From Adiantum capillus-veneris (Eukaryota > Streptophyta > Polypodiopsida > Polypodiales > Pteridaceae): DNA of 64,000 nt. A program made the position numbers and the translations under genes. Shown here piece by piece: positions 12,852 to 23,931 of this stretch. Numbering within the stretch: the first letter of the stretch is position 1; each line of letters starts with the position of its first letter. The notes below the pieces were generated by a model. That model saw only the letters and a program-made list of their open reading frames with translations. It did not search any database and was not told where the DNA came from. The stretch is from positions 29,107,396-29,171,395 of the forward strand of contig CM043960.1 in NCBI GenBank assembly GCA_014529385.2, given 5' to 3'.

Positions 12852-14065
12852 TGTTGCTAATTGGACTATTTTCTTATTTTTAATGATTAATTTCTTTCTC
12901 TAGGATATTTTATTGTGTACACTAAGAACTGTTAAAAGATTGTAGCTACAGGAAGTGCCATCAAGAACGGACAACTCTGATGTGTCATTTGATGGGTGAC
13001 GGTAAACATCGCGAAGGAGTTTCCGTAAGTTCGGTGGAAAGGGCCGGGTTACGAGTGCCCCTGATGCGTCACATGATGGGTGACGGGTGCATCAGAAAGG
13101 GGGCATTCCGTAGGCTGAGGAGGAAATCTGAACTGACTAAGAAAATACGCGTAAGAATGCAAGCTTTTTACGAAAAGCAGGAACTTTCGCAGGAGGGCAG
13201 ATGCTTTCCCGCGAGGAAGCTATGTCTGCATTGCATCTGTGCCGTGTTCTGCACCCGGGGATGCCTAGAATGTGTTCGTGTAGCATTGTTTTAACTAACT
13301 GAGTGAGTTTTTAAAGTTTAAACAAGTTTACACTTTATTTTATAAAGTGGCCGGCCACTTTTAAGTGACTGGTCCCTTTTATTAATAAAATAAAGCATCC
13401 CCAAAAGCTTACGTTAAAAAAAAAACCCACGCAAGCTGTACGGATGGGCTGAAAACAGCGAGCTCTCTCTCTCCTCTCTCTAGAAGCGCCAGAGCTTCTG
13501 CTTTTGTGCCCTATTTCCGCCGGGTGCACGGGCCTATAAAAAGGCAGCCAGCGTTCAGTTTTTGGAAGAAGGCAAGGAGCAGCAGAAGTATGAAGCGCTG
13601 GGGATTCTGGAGCAAGTGCTGGCGACGGGAATCTGCAAGTGTTCGTGTGACGACTGAGTACAGAGGTCGCCTTTCCGAGCAGGAGCGACAGGTATAATTT
13701 GTTGATACGCATTGCGAGGTGTTGCTTTGTGTGGTTTGTTTTGTAGGAATCTCCCTTCTTACGGGAAAGTCCCTCACGGGAAGTACGGCTTCACGCCTAA
13801 GTCCCTTACGGGAAAGAACGGCCTTGTGCCCAAGCCCTTTATGGAATGAACGACCTTCGTGTCTAAGATTACAGAACGGAGGGGTTTCCTCGGGTTTTCG
13901 TGCTTGTATACGAATTCTCCCTGAATAAAGAATACTCTTGACGGGGGGGGACCATCCCATCTTCTGGTCCCCAATACTGTGTCGATCTTCTCCCTTCTCT
14001 CACATTTGCAAAGTATTTTATTTTTCAGATTTCTAAGTGCTCGTGTACGCTCCCGTTTTGTGACA
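12852..14065 (+). repeat. E3 5' LTR
   Basis: It starts TGTTGCTAATTGGACT and ends CGTTTTGTGACA. It contains a TATA box (13535-13541), an AATAAA signal (13924-13929) and one copy of a ~33-bp unit that is repeated four times in the 3' LTR. Two GATGGGTGACGG motifs lie about 80 bp apart near its start. Confidence 0.95.
13535..13541 (+). promoter_or_regulatory. TATA box of E3 5' LTR
   Basis: TATAAAA stands in GGGCCTATAAAAAGGC, a strong plant-type TATA context. The same box is in the 3' LTR at about 19532-19538. With the AATAAA at 13924 it brackets the likely R region of the transcript. Confidence 0.7.
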
Positions 14066-14066
14066 G

Positions 14067-14078
14067 TGGTATCAGAGC
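14067..14078 (+). other. E3 primer-binding site (tRNA-iMet)
   Basis: TGGTATCAGAGC lies one base after the 5' LTR, as in E2. Confidence 0.95.
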
Positions 14079-14135
14079 TCGGACTCCTCTCTATCTGTGC
14101 AAAGAAGGACGATTCCGGGAAGAACGGGAAGAACC

Positions 14136-15493
14136 ATGTCGAGCCAAGGGAGAAGCGTTGAAGAGGAGCTTCAACAAGTGCGAGCTCAGCTTGCGGATTT
14201 GCAACGAATCTTACTATTGCCAGATTTTCAAAAGCTTTTGGGCGGAATGAAGAGAATGAATGGAACCGATGCAGCCGGGCATCCAGACCACACTGTTGGC
14301 GTGAGAACACGGGAAGAAAGAGAAGAAGAACGTGCCGAGGTGCACAAAGGATCTTCAGCTCGGAATGAACGGCCTACTCCAAGGAAAGGCCAAGAAAAAG
14401 CGCTCTCTTTGTTGGACGAGAGCAAGGAGATCTCTATCTCATCTCCATCTTACTCTCCTGATTATACTTCTACTTCTCAATCGTCTCGCCAGAAGAAGGA
14501 AGCCGCTACTACTACTACCCTACATCAACCTAAAGATAAGCCTCGATTCAAGAAGCATGGTCGCAAGTCTCAACATCGTATGAGAGTCTTCAAATCAGGC
14601 GACAAGGACATCAAGTTCGAAACCTACAACGGACAGAGAGATATCTCCAAAGCACTGTCCTTCATCAGACAGTTTGAAGTCGCCTTTACCAATGGGCACT
14701 TCACAGAAAGATCCAAATTGCGCCGTGTGGGGATGCATCTCAAGGAAACGGCAAGTAATTGGTGGTTAGCCAAGATTCTGGAAGGTTCTCAGGCCAGAAC
14801 TTGGGAGAGATTCAAATCTGAATTTTATGAACAATTTCTTCTGCCTGACTTCGAGCAGGACATACGGAAGGAATGGGACTGGCTCGCCCAGAAGGAACAT
14901 GAGAGAGTCACGACCTATGTGGACAAGTATTGGTCGGTTCTTCTGAAGGTCACTCCCTTCATGAAGATTGCCGACGAGGAAAAGAAATGAAAGTTCGAAG
15001 TGGGTCTCCAACCGCAGCTACGAAAGAGTATGAAAGTGTATCCACATGACACTCTTCAGAGGATGATGGAGTCAGCAATCATTGCTGAGGATTTGCACTC
15101 AACTGGGATGCCCAGAAAAATGGAGCATAGCACCTACCGTGCAAGACAAAGAGGGGTCTACGATGACCAAGGGGGCCAAGGAAGAAAACGTCCTGCATCT
15201 AGGGACCATGATCATTCTAAGAAGCCAGAGGGCAATGGCAAGCGAACTAAGTATCTCTCTCCTACTCAACTCCAAACCTTCAGAGAGGAAGGAAGATGCT
15301 TCTACTGTGGAGAGAAAGGACATATGAAGCTGGACTGCCCTCTAAAGCAGCAACGGCAAGAACAAGCCTCTACGAGGCAAGATAAAGCAAGGAAGGAACC
15401 CGCTCCACCAAGCTCGAACTCAATTCCAGATGTTCAAGGAAACACAGAAACGGAGAAAGGGAAGCGTCAGCTTTTGAAGGGCTGGGGTCTCTG
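14136..15493 (+). pseudogene. E3 gag with CCHC knuckle
   Basis: The likely start is MSSQGRSVEEELQQVR at 14136, since the upstream in-frame ATG lies in the leader close to the PBS. A heptad-like N-terminal helix is followed by an Arg/Glu-rich linker, the capsid domain (about 14590-15090; FKSGDKDIKFETY, NWWLAKIL) and a zinc knuckle CFYCGEKGHMKLDC at 15297-15338. This is gag of a chromovirus. The region is nearly, but not fully, open. Confidence 0.9.
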
Positions 15494-18400
15494 AACAACC
15501 AGCGAGTACTGATTCTTTATGATCCAGGATCCACGGATAACTTCATCTCCCTGGATACTGCGGAACGTTTGTGCCTCACACCGGCTCAGCTTGGCACACC
15601 GGTTACATCCGGATCGGCATTCGAGGGGTTGACAATCAATGCAACTCCCGTGCAAGGACAGCTCAATCTTTGGATTGGCGAGTACAAGGACCGCGAATCA
15701 TTTTTGATGGCACCCATTGAGGGATGTGATATCATGTTGGGTATGCCATGGCACTTCCACATGACACTTGTCCCCGATTGTGTGGAAAAGACCCTCACTT
15801 TTGATCATGGGGGTAAGAAAATAAAGATTCATGTTGATGTAGGAGATTGGCAGTTCCCAATTGTAAGCCATATCTCCATTAAGAAAGAAATGAAGAAGTG
15901 TGTTTCTTCTTACTTGATTTTTGCACGTGAGAAGGATAAAACTAGTGGGGATTCACTCTCTAGTCTGGAAATTAAGCGTTTTCAATTTATTGAAAAGTAC
16001 AAAGATTGTTTCACGGAAACACTACCTGATGAACTACCTCCGGTACGCCCGGAAGATCACCGCATAGATCTCATACCGGGTAGCTTGCCTCCCAATCAAC
16101 CCCCTTATCGGGTGAGTCTTGCTCAGCAAGAGGAAATTTTGAAGCAAGTCAACGAGCTTCTAGAGAAAGGGTTAGTACGGCCAAGTACTTCACCCTACTG
16201 CTCTCCAGTTCTACTGGTGCAGAAGAAAGATGGCACGTTTCGAATGTGCATAGACTATAGGTCTTTAAACAAGATCACGGTCAAGAATCGCTTTCCGATC
16301 CCTCGGATTGATGATATACTTGATAAGTTGCAGGGTGCAAGTGTCTTTAGTCGCATAGACTTAAAGAGTGGGTATCATACGATATGGATCGCCCTTGAGG
16401 ATGTCCATAAGACTGCTTTCCGCACAACCTTTGGACTATATGAATTTTTGGTAATGCCTTTCGGCTTGACCAATGCTCTTGCGACGTTCAGTCGCATGAT
16501 GGACCGCATTTTCAGCCCGTATCGAGCTTTTACGGGAGTATTCTTTGACGACATACGCATCTTCTCTAAGTCAGAAGAGGAACATCGGAAGCACATGGAC
16601 CTAGTGTTTCAAGAATTGCGAAAGCATGAGTTGCATGTGAATGCCAAGAAGAGCGAGTTCTTTCTCTCAGAGATACACTATCTCGGCCATATGGTCTCTC
16701 ACAATCAAGTGAGTATGGATCCTGCCAAGATCCGAGTGGTAGAAGATTGGCCTATTCCCACTACGTTACATGATGTACGTAGCTTCTTGGGATTATGTTC
16801 GTATTATCGAAGGTTTGTCCAAGGATTTGCCCATGTAGCAGGACCACTTCATGATTTGACGAAGAAGAAGATTCCTTTCAGATGGGGATCGAGACAACAA
16901 GGAGCTTTTGATCGGCTCAAGTACTTGCTAAGCCATGGACCTATTTTGATAGTGCCTGACTTAAGGAAACCATTTGAGGTTCACTGCGATGCTTCAGGCG
17001 ATTGCATCGGAGCAGTGTTAAACCAAGAAGGCCATGCAGTGGCCTACGAAAGCAGACGGCTTAAGGATGCAGAGTTGCATGCATCAATCTACGAAAAGGA
17101 ACTTACGGCTGTGATTCACGCCTTATCCAACTGGAAGCACTATCTTCTAGGAGCGGATTTTGTGATCAAGACTGATCACCAGAGTTTGCGTTGTTTTCTT
17201 ACGCAAAGGAAACTATCTGAGAAGCAGATGAGATGGGCAAACTTTTTGTCTATGTTTCACTTCCAGATCCTTCACACGGCTGGGAGTAAGAATGTGGTCG
17301 CGGACGCATTGTCTAGGCGGCCAAGGGTGAACGCTATTACTTCGGTGTATCACCAAGAATTAGAAGCACCACCGGATTTGTATCCGAATGATCCAGACTT
17401 CTCCACCGTTTGGGGAAAGCTACATCGTGGAGAGAATGAGTTTCCCTATTCCATTCGGGACGGTTATCTCTACCACCATCAGGCCATATGTGTGGCGGAT
17501 CCATTAAGAAAGAAGATCATGGATGAAGCACACGCTTCGCCTTATGCGGGTCATCGGGGTATTCTCCCTACGACCTTAGCAATGGAAAGATTTCTTTTGG
17601 CCTGGCCTTAAAGCAGACATTGATAAGTATGTCAGGGAATGCTTGGTTTGCCAAAAAGTGAAGTATGATCGGCATAAGACGCCTGGGTTGCTACAACCAG
17701 TGCCTATGCCTAATGAACCTTGGGAAAGTATTGCCATGGACTTCATCATGGACCTCCCTAGAACTCAAACTGGAAATGACGCGATCTAGACCATTGTGGA
17801 CGGGTTTAGCAAGCAAGCACACTTTATACCAGTCAAGAAAACGATCAAAGCAGATCATATGGCTAGGGTTTTTCTGGCAGAGATCTTTAAGCATCATGGA
17901 ATGCCTAAGTCTATTGTGAGTGATCGAGATCCTCGCATGACAGGAAATTTTTGGCGTGCCTTGATGGATAATCTTGGTACGAAGTTGAATTTTTCATCTG
18001 CCTACCATCCTCAAACGGACGGGCAAAGTGAGATAGCCAACTCCACAGTATTGGATATGCTAAAAGCTTATGTGTCAGACCGGCAATCTGACTGGGAGAA
18101 ATATTTGCCTCTTGTCGAGTATGCGTACAACAATACCATACACTCATCGACGGGGAAAGCACCTTTTGAGATTCTCTATGGTAAGCCTTTGCTTCCACCG
18201 ATCCTTTTAACTAAGGATAAGATCTTTGCAGCAGATGAATTTGTCCGGGATTTGGACACAGCCTACGGGCAAGTTAGGAGAGCTATTCTACGCTCTCAGG
18301 AAAAGCATAAGAAAGCTGCAGACAAGCACAGGAGGAATCTAGACTTAACAGTCGGACAGTTAGTCTTAATCAAGTTTGAGAAGGCAAGACTTAAGAAACA

Positions 18401-18811
18401 AGCGTCTCATAGGGGGAAGGTGGTAAAACTTTCTACCCGTTATTATGGGCCGTTTAAGATCACTAAGCAAGTGAATGATGTCACATTCCGATTAGAGCTA
18501 CCGCCTAATTGGAGGATCCATAATGCTTTCCATGTCAGTTTACTCCTGCCGTATGTGGGACCGCCTCCGAGTCAGCCTAGTGCTGAGGAACCTCCTGAGG
18601 TTGAGGAAACAGAAGAAATACTCCAACCGGAGCAAATAGTAAGTCATCAGGAGCGGCCCCTCAAGTTCGGAAAAATAACACGAAAGTATTTGGTTAAGTT
18701 TAAGAACTATTCGAATCTAGATGCTCAGTGGATGACGCAGGAGGAATTAGCAGCTTATCCCGAGATACTAGAGGTATATGTTCAAGCACTACAGTTGAGG
18801 TCAACTGTTTA
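15494..18811 (+). pseudogene. E3 pol: protease to chromodomain
   Basis: A protease with the DPGSTDNFIS motif lies near 15520-15560. RT spans about 16070-16730 (KKDGTFRMCIDYRSLN, FFDDIR at the active site). RNase H spans about 16980-17330 (HCDASGDCIGAVLNQEGH). The integrase HHCC region lies at about 17530-17660, the core at about 17800-18200 (HFIPVKKTIKADHMARV, SDRDPRM, HPQTDGQSEIAN), the C-terminal domain at about 18340-18560 and a chromodomain (RKYLVKFKNYSNLDAQW) at about 18675-18790. Long open stretches of 680 and 338 codons remain. It is treated as a fossil with a few breaks. Confidence 0.93.
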
Positions 18812-18824
18812 GAAGCCAGAGGGA
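18812..18824 (+). other. E3 polypurine tract
   Basis: GAAGCCAGAGGGA directly precedes the 3' LTR and follows the end of the chromodomain frame within a few bases, so E3 has almost no 3' untranslated region, unlike E1/E2. Confidence 0.75.
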
Positions 18825-20144
18825 TGTTGCTAATTGGACTATTTTCTTATTTTTAATGATTAATTTTCTCTAGGATATTTTATTGTGTACACTAAGAACT
18901 GTTAAAAGATTGTAGCTACAGGAAGTGCCATCAAGAACGGACAACTTTGGTGTGTCATTTGATGGGTGACGGTAAACATCGCGAAGGAGTTTCCGTAAGT
19001 TCGGTGGAAAGGGCCAGGTTACGAGTGCCCCTGATGCGTCACATGATGGGTGACAGGTGCATCAGAAAGGGGGCATTCCGTAGGCTGAGGAGGAAATCCG
19101 AACTGAGTAAGAAAATACGCGTAAGAACACAAGCACAAGAATAAAGATGGGTTCAAAGAAGCTTTTTACGAAAAGCAGGAACTTTCGCGGGAGGGCAGAT
19201 GCTTTCCCGCGAGGAAGCTATGTCTGCATTGCATCTGTGCCGTGTTCTTCACCCGGGGACGCCTGGAATGTGTTCGTGTAGCATTGTTTTAACTAACTGA
19301 GTGAGTTTTTAAAGTTTAAACGAGTTCACACTTTATTTTATAAAGTGGCCAGCCACTTTTAAGTGACCGGTCCCTTTTATTAATAAAATAAAGCATCCCC
19401 AAAAGCTTACGTAAAAAAAAAACCCACGCAAGCTGTACGGATGGGCTGAAAACAGCGAGCTCTCTCTCTCCTCTCTCTAGAAGCGCCAGAGCTTCTGCTT
19501 TTGTGCCCTATTTCCGCTGGGTGCACGGGCCTATAAAAATGCAGCCAGCGTTCAGTTTTTGGAAGAAGGCAAGGAGCAGCAGAAGTCTGAAGCGCTGGGG
19601 ATTCTGGAGCAAGTGCTGGCGACAGGAATCTGCAATTGCTCTGCACGCCTTTCCGAGCAGGAGCGACAGGTATAATTTGTTGATACGCATTGCGAGTTGT
19701 TGCTTTGTGTGGTTTGTTTTGCAGGAATCTCCCTTCTTACGGGAAAGTCCCTCATGGGAAGTACGGCTTCACGCCTAAGTCCCTTACGCAAAAGTACGGC
19801 TTCACGCCTAAGTCCCTTACGGGACAGTACAGGGCTTCACGCCTAAGTCCCTTACGGAACAGTACGGCTTCGCGCCTAAGTCCCTTACGGGAAAGAACGG
19901 CCTTGTGCCCAAGCCCTTTACGGAATGAACGACCTTCGTGTCTAAGATTACAGAACGGAGGGGTTTCCTCGGGTTCTCGTGCTTGTATACGAATTCTCCC
20001 TGAATAAAGAATACTCTTGACGGGGGGGGACCAGCCCATCTTCTGGTCCCCAATACTGTGTCGATCTTCTCCCTCCTCTCACATTTGCAAAGTATTTTAT
20101 TTTTCAGATTTCTAAGTGCTCGTGTACGCTCCCGTTTTGTGACA
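18825..20144 (+). repeat. E3 3' LTR
   Basis: It has the same ends as the 5' LTR and is about 100 bp longer. Most of the extra length is a tandem array at 19761-19895, and a second length change lies near 19130-19160. TATA is at about 19532 and AATAAA at 20003-20008. Confidence 0.95.
19761..19895 (+). repeat. 33-35-bp tandem repeats in E3 3' LTR
   Basis: Four head-to-tail units start GTACGGCTTCACGCCTAAG and continue TCCCTTACGG, at 19761, 19794, 19827 and 19862. The 5' LTR has one unit (about 13783-13815). The array lies between TATA and AATAAA, thus in the presumed R region. Confidence 0.93.
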
Positions 20145-20753
20145 ATTTGAAATTGAAGGAGGATGATTGGGTGCTCTTACGTTTTGACACAAAGAATAAA
20201 GGTAAAGTCCGAAGGCGGTTCTTGGTTAAGTTCAAGAACTATCCTGCATTGGATGCGAAGTGGATGGAGGAGGAGGATTCAGCTTGGCCGGAGGTCTGGT
20301 GCAGTGGGATGCACAAGAGGGGAGTTACTCCACTCCTTTGTCAACAGATGCCTTGATTTTAGAACGCTAGAGTCACTGATGTCTCTTTGAGCTTCAGGGA
20401 TACTAAGAGCTGACAGTATTCTCCTGTATGACTTTATGAAATGGAATTCTTGAATATGAAACTGATTTGTTCTTGACTTGTTTTTAAGTGCAGGAACTGA
20501 TAGACGAAATGACTGCAGCATTTTGGTCTAAATGATCTCGAATAGACATGTTTGCAATAGGGGTTAGTCAATCGGGCATCGATGAGGTCCCAATGTCCTG
20601 TGATGTCGTGTGATGTGACTGTCGATTGGTACATGTGCTAGATGTGTGTTCCTAGTACGTAGGTACTAACAGTCAGTGTCTGCTGAGACTGTTTATGGCC
20701 TGTCTGTTTTGCAGGCGTAATCGAGGGCGATTACAATGCTTTCAAGAGGGGTA
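20145..20753 (+). other. E2 chromodomain relic and 3' region
   Basis: E2 resumes after the E3 duplication with the WVLLRF stretch and a chromodomain relic (RRFLVKFKNYPALDAKW at about 20208-20260). The 3' untranslated region shared with E1 follows, including the TGATGTC units near 20594. It ends with a purine tract, CAAGAGGGGTA, at 20743-20753. Confidence 0.88.
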
Positions 20754-21047
20754 TGTCACAAAGTGATGATGTGGCTGCTAGAGAAACCCTAATTATGCCA
20801 GAAACCCCTAATTCTTCCAGAAACCCTAATTTTGCCAAAAACCCTAATTTTTGCCAGAAACCCTAATTGTAGAAACCCTAACCCTAGCGGCAGAAATGAC
20901 ACGTGGCAGGCAGCGCAAATTGCGGGATTCCGTACGGCAGCTTTTTGGCAGTTTTTGTGCGGCAGCTTTTGGTAGTTTTGCTTTATTTCGCTCCACGCAA
21001 TTGGAGATCCGAGAGAGAAAGAAAGCCCTTTTTGCTTTATTTTATGA

Positions 21048-21141
<94 letters not shown>

Positions 21142-21480
21142 TGTGGAAAAGTAGGCAGCTTTTGAGCTTTTTATTTTTAGCTTTTGGGGCTTTGCTTTTG
21201 GCATCCCTTGTACTTTTAAAAATATGCGAACAGGCCTCATAACTCAGAGCATCTGGACGAAGAGTCTGAGTGTGAGCGCCTGCCCACACTCTTGTACTTT
21301 GAACACAGATTAATACAAAAAGAAATACCGAAAGGGGCGCTAGTCTTTGGGGCCAATATCTCTAGGCACGGAACTCTGCCGGGCCAGTGTCGAAAAAATT
21401 GTGAACTGTGAACTGTTTTGAAGTGGTTATTTGGTGTTGTCGCGGTAGATTCTTGACTTGGAGTGTCCAAGTGTGTTACA
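20754..21480 (+). repeat. E2 3' LTR
   Basis: It has the same ends as the 5' LTR. The array of AAACCCTAATT motifs near its start (20780-20885) has more units than in the 5' LTR. An AG tract lies at 21051-21139. Confidence 0.93.
21051..21139 (+). repeat. (AG)n microsatellite in E2 3' LTR
   Basis: This is a pure AG tract of about 89 bp, the counterpart of the tract at 7904-8006. Confidence 0.95.
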
Positions 21481-21718
21481 TGAGGAGGTGAGGCTGGGTG
21501 GTATGGGACGCCCGGTCTTATAGGCGCACGCCTACGTCCTCCGACGCTGGCCGCAGCACGGAGGAGCTGCCGGATGGTGGCTATGGTCGGGTGGTTCATC
21601 CGACGCGTGTCTGTAGGCGGTCTGTGTAGCCGGGAGATCCACTCCTTGTGTTCGTTTCAGTCCTCCTCAATCCTCATCTCAATGCTTGCTAGCTGAGTCA
21701 AGATGCTCTTCATATGGT
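21481..21718 (+). repeat. E4 3' LTR, right part (presumed)
   Basis: This is GC-rich non-coding sequence after E2. By position it should be the rest of the E4 LTR cut at 7671. No second copy is in the window, so the right end (near 21718, where chromovirus coding sequence starts) is an estimate. Confidence 0.5.
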
Positions 21719-22289
21719 TGACGCAACGCATTCCATGTGAGTCTATTGAGACCGCTCAAGGGAGAAGTGCCAAAGGAATGGGAACCAGAGGAGCAACCGA
21801 AGGCAGAAGAAATTGAGGAGATTTCTAGACAAAGAAAGGAAATTGAAGGGTAAACTGGGTGCAGGTATTTGGCGAAGTTTAGGAATTATCCGGCTCCTGA
21901 TGAAAAATGGAGGAGGATGATTTGGCAGATACTCCTCAGAGACTAGAGCTTTACCTTGGGGCTTTTGGTTTAGCTCCGACTATTCCAGAAGTGCACGTCG
22001 AAGCGGTGGGTTCAGTTTGGTGCAGTGCGTGTTGTATGAGAGGGGAGCCACTTTACTCCTTTGTTGCTTTTTCTTTTTTTTTTGACAAATGAGGAATGAT
22101 TAAATTACTCAACAGAAAAAGGAATACAAGGGACCCACATGTAGGGGGTGGGTCTGTCCCACCTTTATCAATGATTGCCTAGAGGAAAATAGAGTCATCC
22201 AACTTCTCTTTGAGATTGTGGGGGTGGTGGCTAACTGACAATTCTCTGCTGAGTGATTTTATAATATGTATATAAAAAAGTTGACCATA
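21719..22289 (+). pseudogene. E5: integrase end, chromodomain and 3' region of an old chromovirus
   Basis: The translation near 21725-21810 reads NAFHVSLLRPLKGEVPK and an acidic linker, then a chromodomain relic (about 21860-21990). The 3' region that follows (from about 22010) resembles the E1/E2 3' region but is much more diverged. E5 is therefore an older relative of E1/E2, cut on its left side at the integrase by E4. Many breaks. Confidence 0.75.
22063..22165 (-). mobile_element. Short T-tailed insert in E5 3' region
   Basis: About 100 bp is absent at this place from the related E1/E2 3' regions. It begins (plus strand) with a T-rich run and then GACAAATGAGGAATGATTAA. This is the form of a very short 5'-truncated LINE or a SINE tail in minus orientation. 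CCTTT lies on both sides as a possible duplication. The family is not recognised. Confidence 0.5.
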
Positions 22290-22984
22290 AGTTTTTTTTT
22301 TTTTGGCAAGAAAAAGATCCTACCATTAGTTAATAATAACTACCCAAAGGCTACAGACCACCTCTGTGAGAGAGGGCTACATCAAAAACATGGGGAAACT
22401 CTCCCAGTGAGAAAAAAGTATGTACAATGAGGGCTAGATCACGAAATGGGAGGAGGAAAAAGCCACACTGGTTGCTGCTGGTAGTGCCATCTAGGCACAC
22501 CCTAGACCATGGTGAAGAAGGGCCTTGGGCACCAAAGACACAAGAAGGTCTCCCGGTGCTCCCTCATGCAGTCAGAGCTGCCTTGGAGTCTCTGAAACTG
22601 ACCCCTGAGACTATGACTCAGCTCCTGCCAAATGTCACAAACAGTCTCTGGTGGTGGGACGGGGTGAGCCTCGAAGATGCGAAAGCAGTGGGCCCACCAA
22701 ATGAACCAGAGTGTCAGGCCACAGACAAGCTCCCAACACCACTCTCTATCACTACACCACTCTTGGGGGATGAGCTCTGTGGCAGGCTGAAGTGTAGGTC
22801 GACTCCCCTGGATCACTATCATGGTGCTGGTGGAAGCCAACTCAAAAAGGAGCCCAGGGCCCCGTGAGAGTGGACCAAGATGCAACACCCCAAGTGTACT
22901 GTCGGGTTGTGGAAAGGGATGTCATTAGCCGAAGAACCCAAAGCCAAACTTGCTATGCCATGGGGTAGTCCCACAAACAGTGAC
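22290..22984 (-). mobile_element. Second LINE tail of the same family
   Basis: This is a minus-oriented LINE 3' end with its tail as a T run at about 22292-22304. The 3' UTR and the last ~128 codons (22502-22888; LFELASTSTMIVIQGSRPTL, LTLWFIWWAHCFRIFEAHP) match the LINE at 867-2038 in order and spacing. It extends past WFI where that copy is stopped. It is shorter on the 5' side, ending near the ACAGTGAC motif at 22977-22984, where the reversed LTR begins. It lacks RT and endonuclease. Confidence 0.82.
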
Positions 22985-23608
22985 TGTCACAAACTGTAGC
23001 GCACACGAATAATCAGTTGAGGGAGAAGTTCGACACAGTATTTGGGACCAGAAGATGGGCTGGTCCCCCCCCTTAAAGAGAATCCTTTATTAGGGAGAAT
23101 CTTTTTTACAAGCACAAGAACCGGAGAAAACCCCTCCGTTCCAATTCTCTGACTCGATGGTCGTTCCTTCGAATTCCGTTCCCAGAATTCCCAAGCGTAG
23201 GCCGAAGCCTTCCCGCTTCTCTTTCGCGATGAAGTATACCTGCAAACACACACACAAACACGGGACAACAATTCTTATGGCGAATCCACAATAGATACCT
23301 GTCGCTCTTGCGTGGGAAAAGCGATTTCCATGCTTCGGAGTCTTGCGATCTCTTGCGTCTTCTGGCGGCAGAGTCTTCTCTTGTTGGCGCTGGCAACTCC
23401 TCCTCTGAGTGAAGGCATGTGGTGCTTTTATAGCTCCCTAACCACAGCAGGAATAGCTGAGCAGAGGCTGGCCGCGTAGAGATTGCGGCGTTTTTTTTTT
23501 CCCCAAAGTGATGGTGTGACATCTGTAAAACACGGTGGAAAACCTGGGTGCCGATGTGCAGTTTTTGCGTCAAAAATTTGTGCTTTCGGGCACCAACTGT
23601 TATTAGCA
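22985..23608 (-). repeat. Reversed LTR related to the E3 LTR
   Basis: On the minus strand the end reads like the R-U5 end of E3, with GGGACCAGCCCATCTTCTGG-like and GACACAGTATT-like stretches, the AATAAA region, and TTTGTGACA at the end. A TATA box (CTATAAAAGC) lies near 23427-23436. It is about half as long as the E3 LTR and has no internal region beside it, so it is a solo LTR or fragment. The flanking five bases do not form a clean duplication. Confidence 0.7.
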
Positions 23609-23931
23609 GTTGCTTTTGGGCACCAAAGTTTTTAGCAGAGCGTTTAGGCTAGCGCCAGCTTTGTGTAACTAAAGCTTTTGGGATTCAGGCCTTTATAAGG
23701 GTGCCTTGGGGGTCCACTTGGCAGATCATCTTGGTAGTAGATTGCAGAGTGGACTCTCGGGTAGTTGTACTTTGTGATTGGTTAATATAAAAGAAGTATC
23801 AAAAGGGATGCCAGACTTTGGGGTCAATAAATTAGGAAGTGGAACTCTGCCACTTCCAAGTGTTAAAATTGTCCAGTTTTGTTAGTGTGTTGCTGTGAGA
23901 TTACTGTCTTGTCAGTGCCAAGCAAGTTACA
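23609..23931 (+). repeat. E5 LTR, 3' part, diverged
   Basis: The GCTTTTGGG stretch, TTGTACTTTG, TTAATATAAAAGAAGTATC, the CCAGACTTTGGGGTCAATA stretch and the end CAAGCAAGTTACA follow the E1/E2 LTR closely in order, with much divergence. This is the oldest LTR of that family in the window. A PBS-like TGGTATTAGGGC stands 11 bases after its end (23943-23954). Confidence 0.7.

Larger units (their letters stand above)
12852..20144 (+). mobile_element. E3: near-whole Ty3/gypsy chromovirus nested in E2
   Basis: This is a 7.3-kb LTR element with both LTRs (1214 and 1320 bp), PBS, gag, protease, RT, RNase H, integrase, chromodomain, purine tract and a perfect ATTTG duplication. It is a different family from E1/E2: the LTRs are unrelated and gag is distinct, while pol is clearly related. 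The LTRs differ by a few percent plus some length changes, so it is younger than its host E2, as nesting demands. It looks almost whole, with roughly three or four breaks. Confidence 0.96.

Noticed and set aside
19690-20039. Frames with an 11-residue repeat on both strands
   Set aside because: They come from the 33-bp tandem units of the E3 3' LTR.
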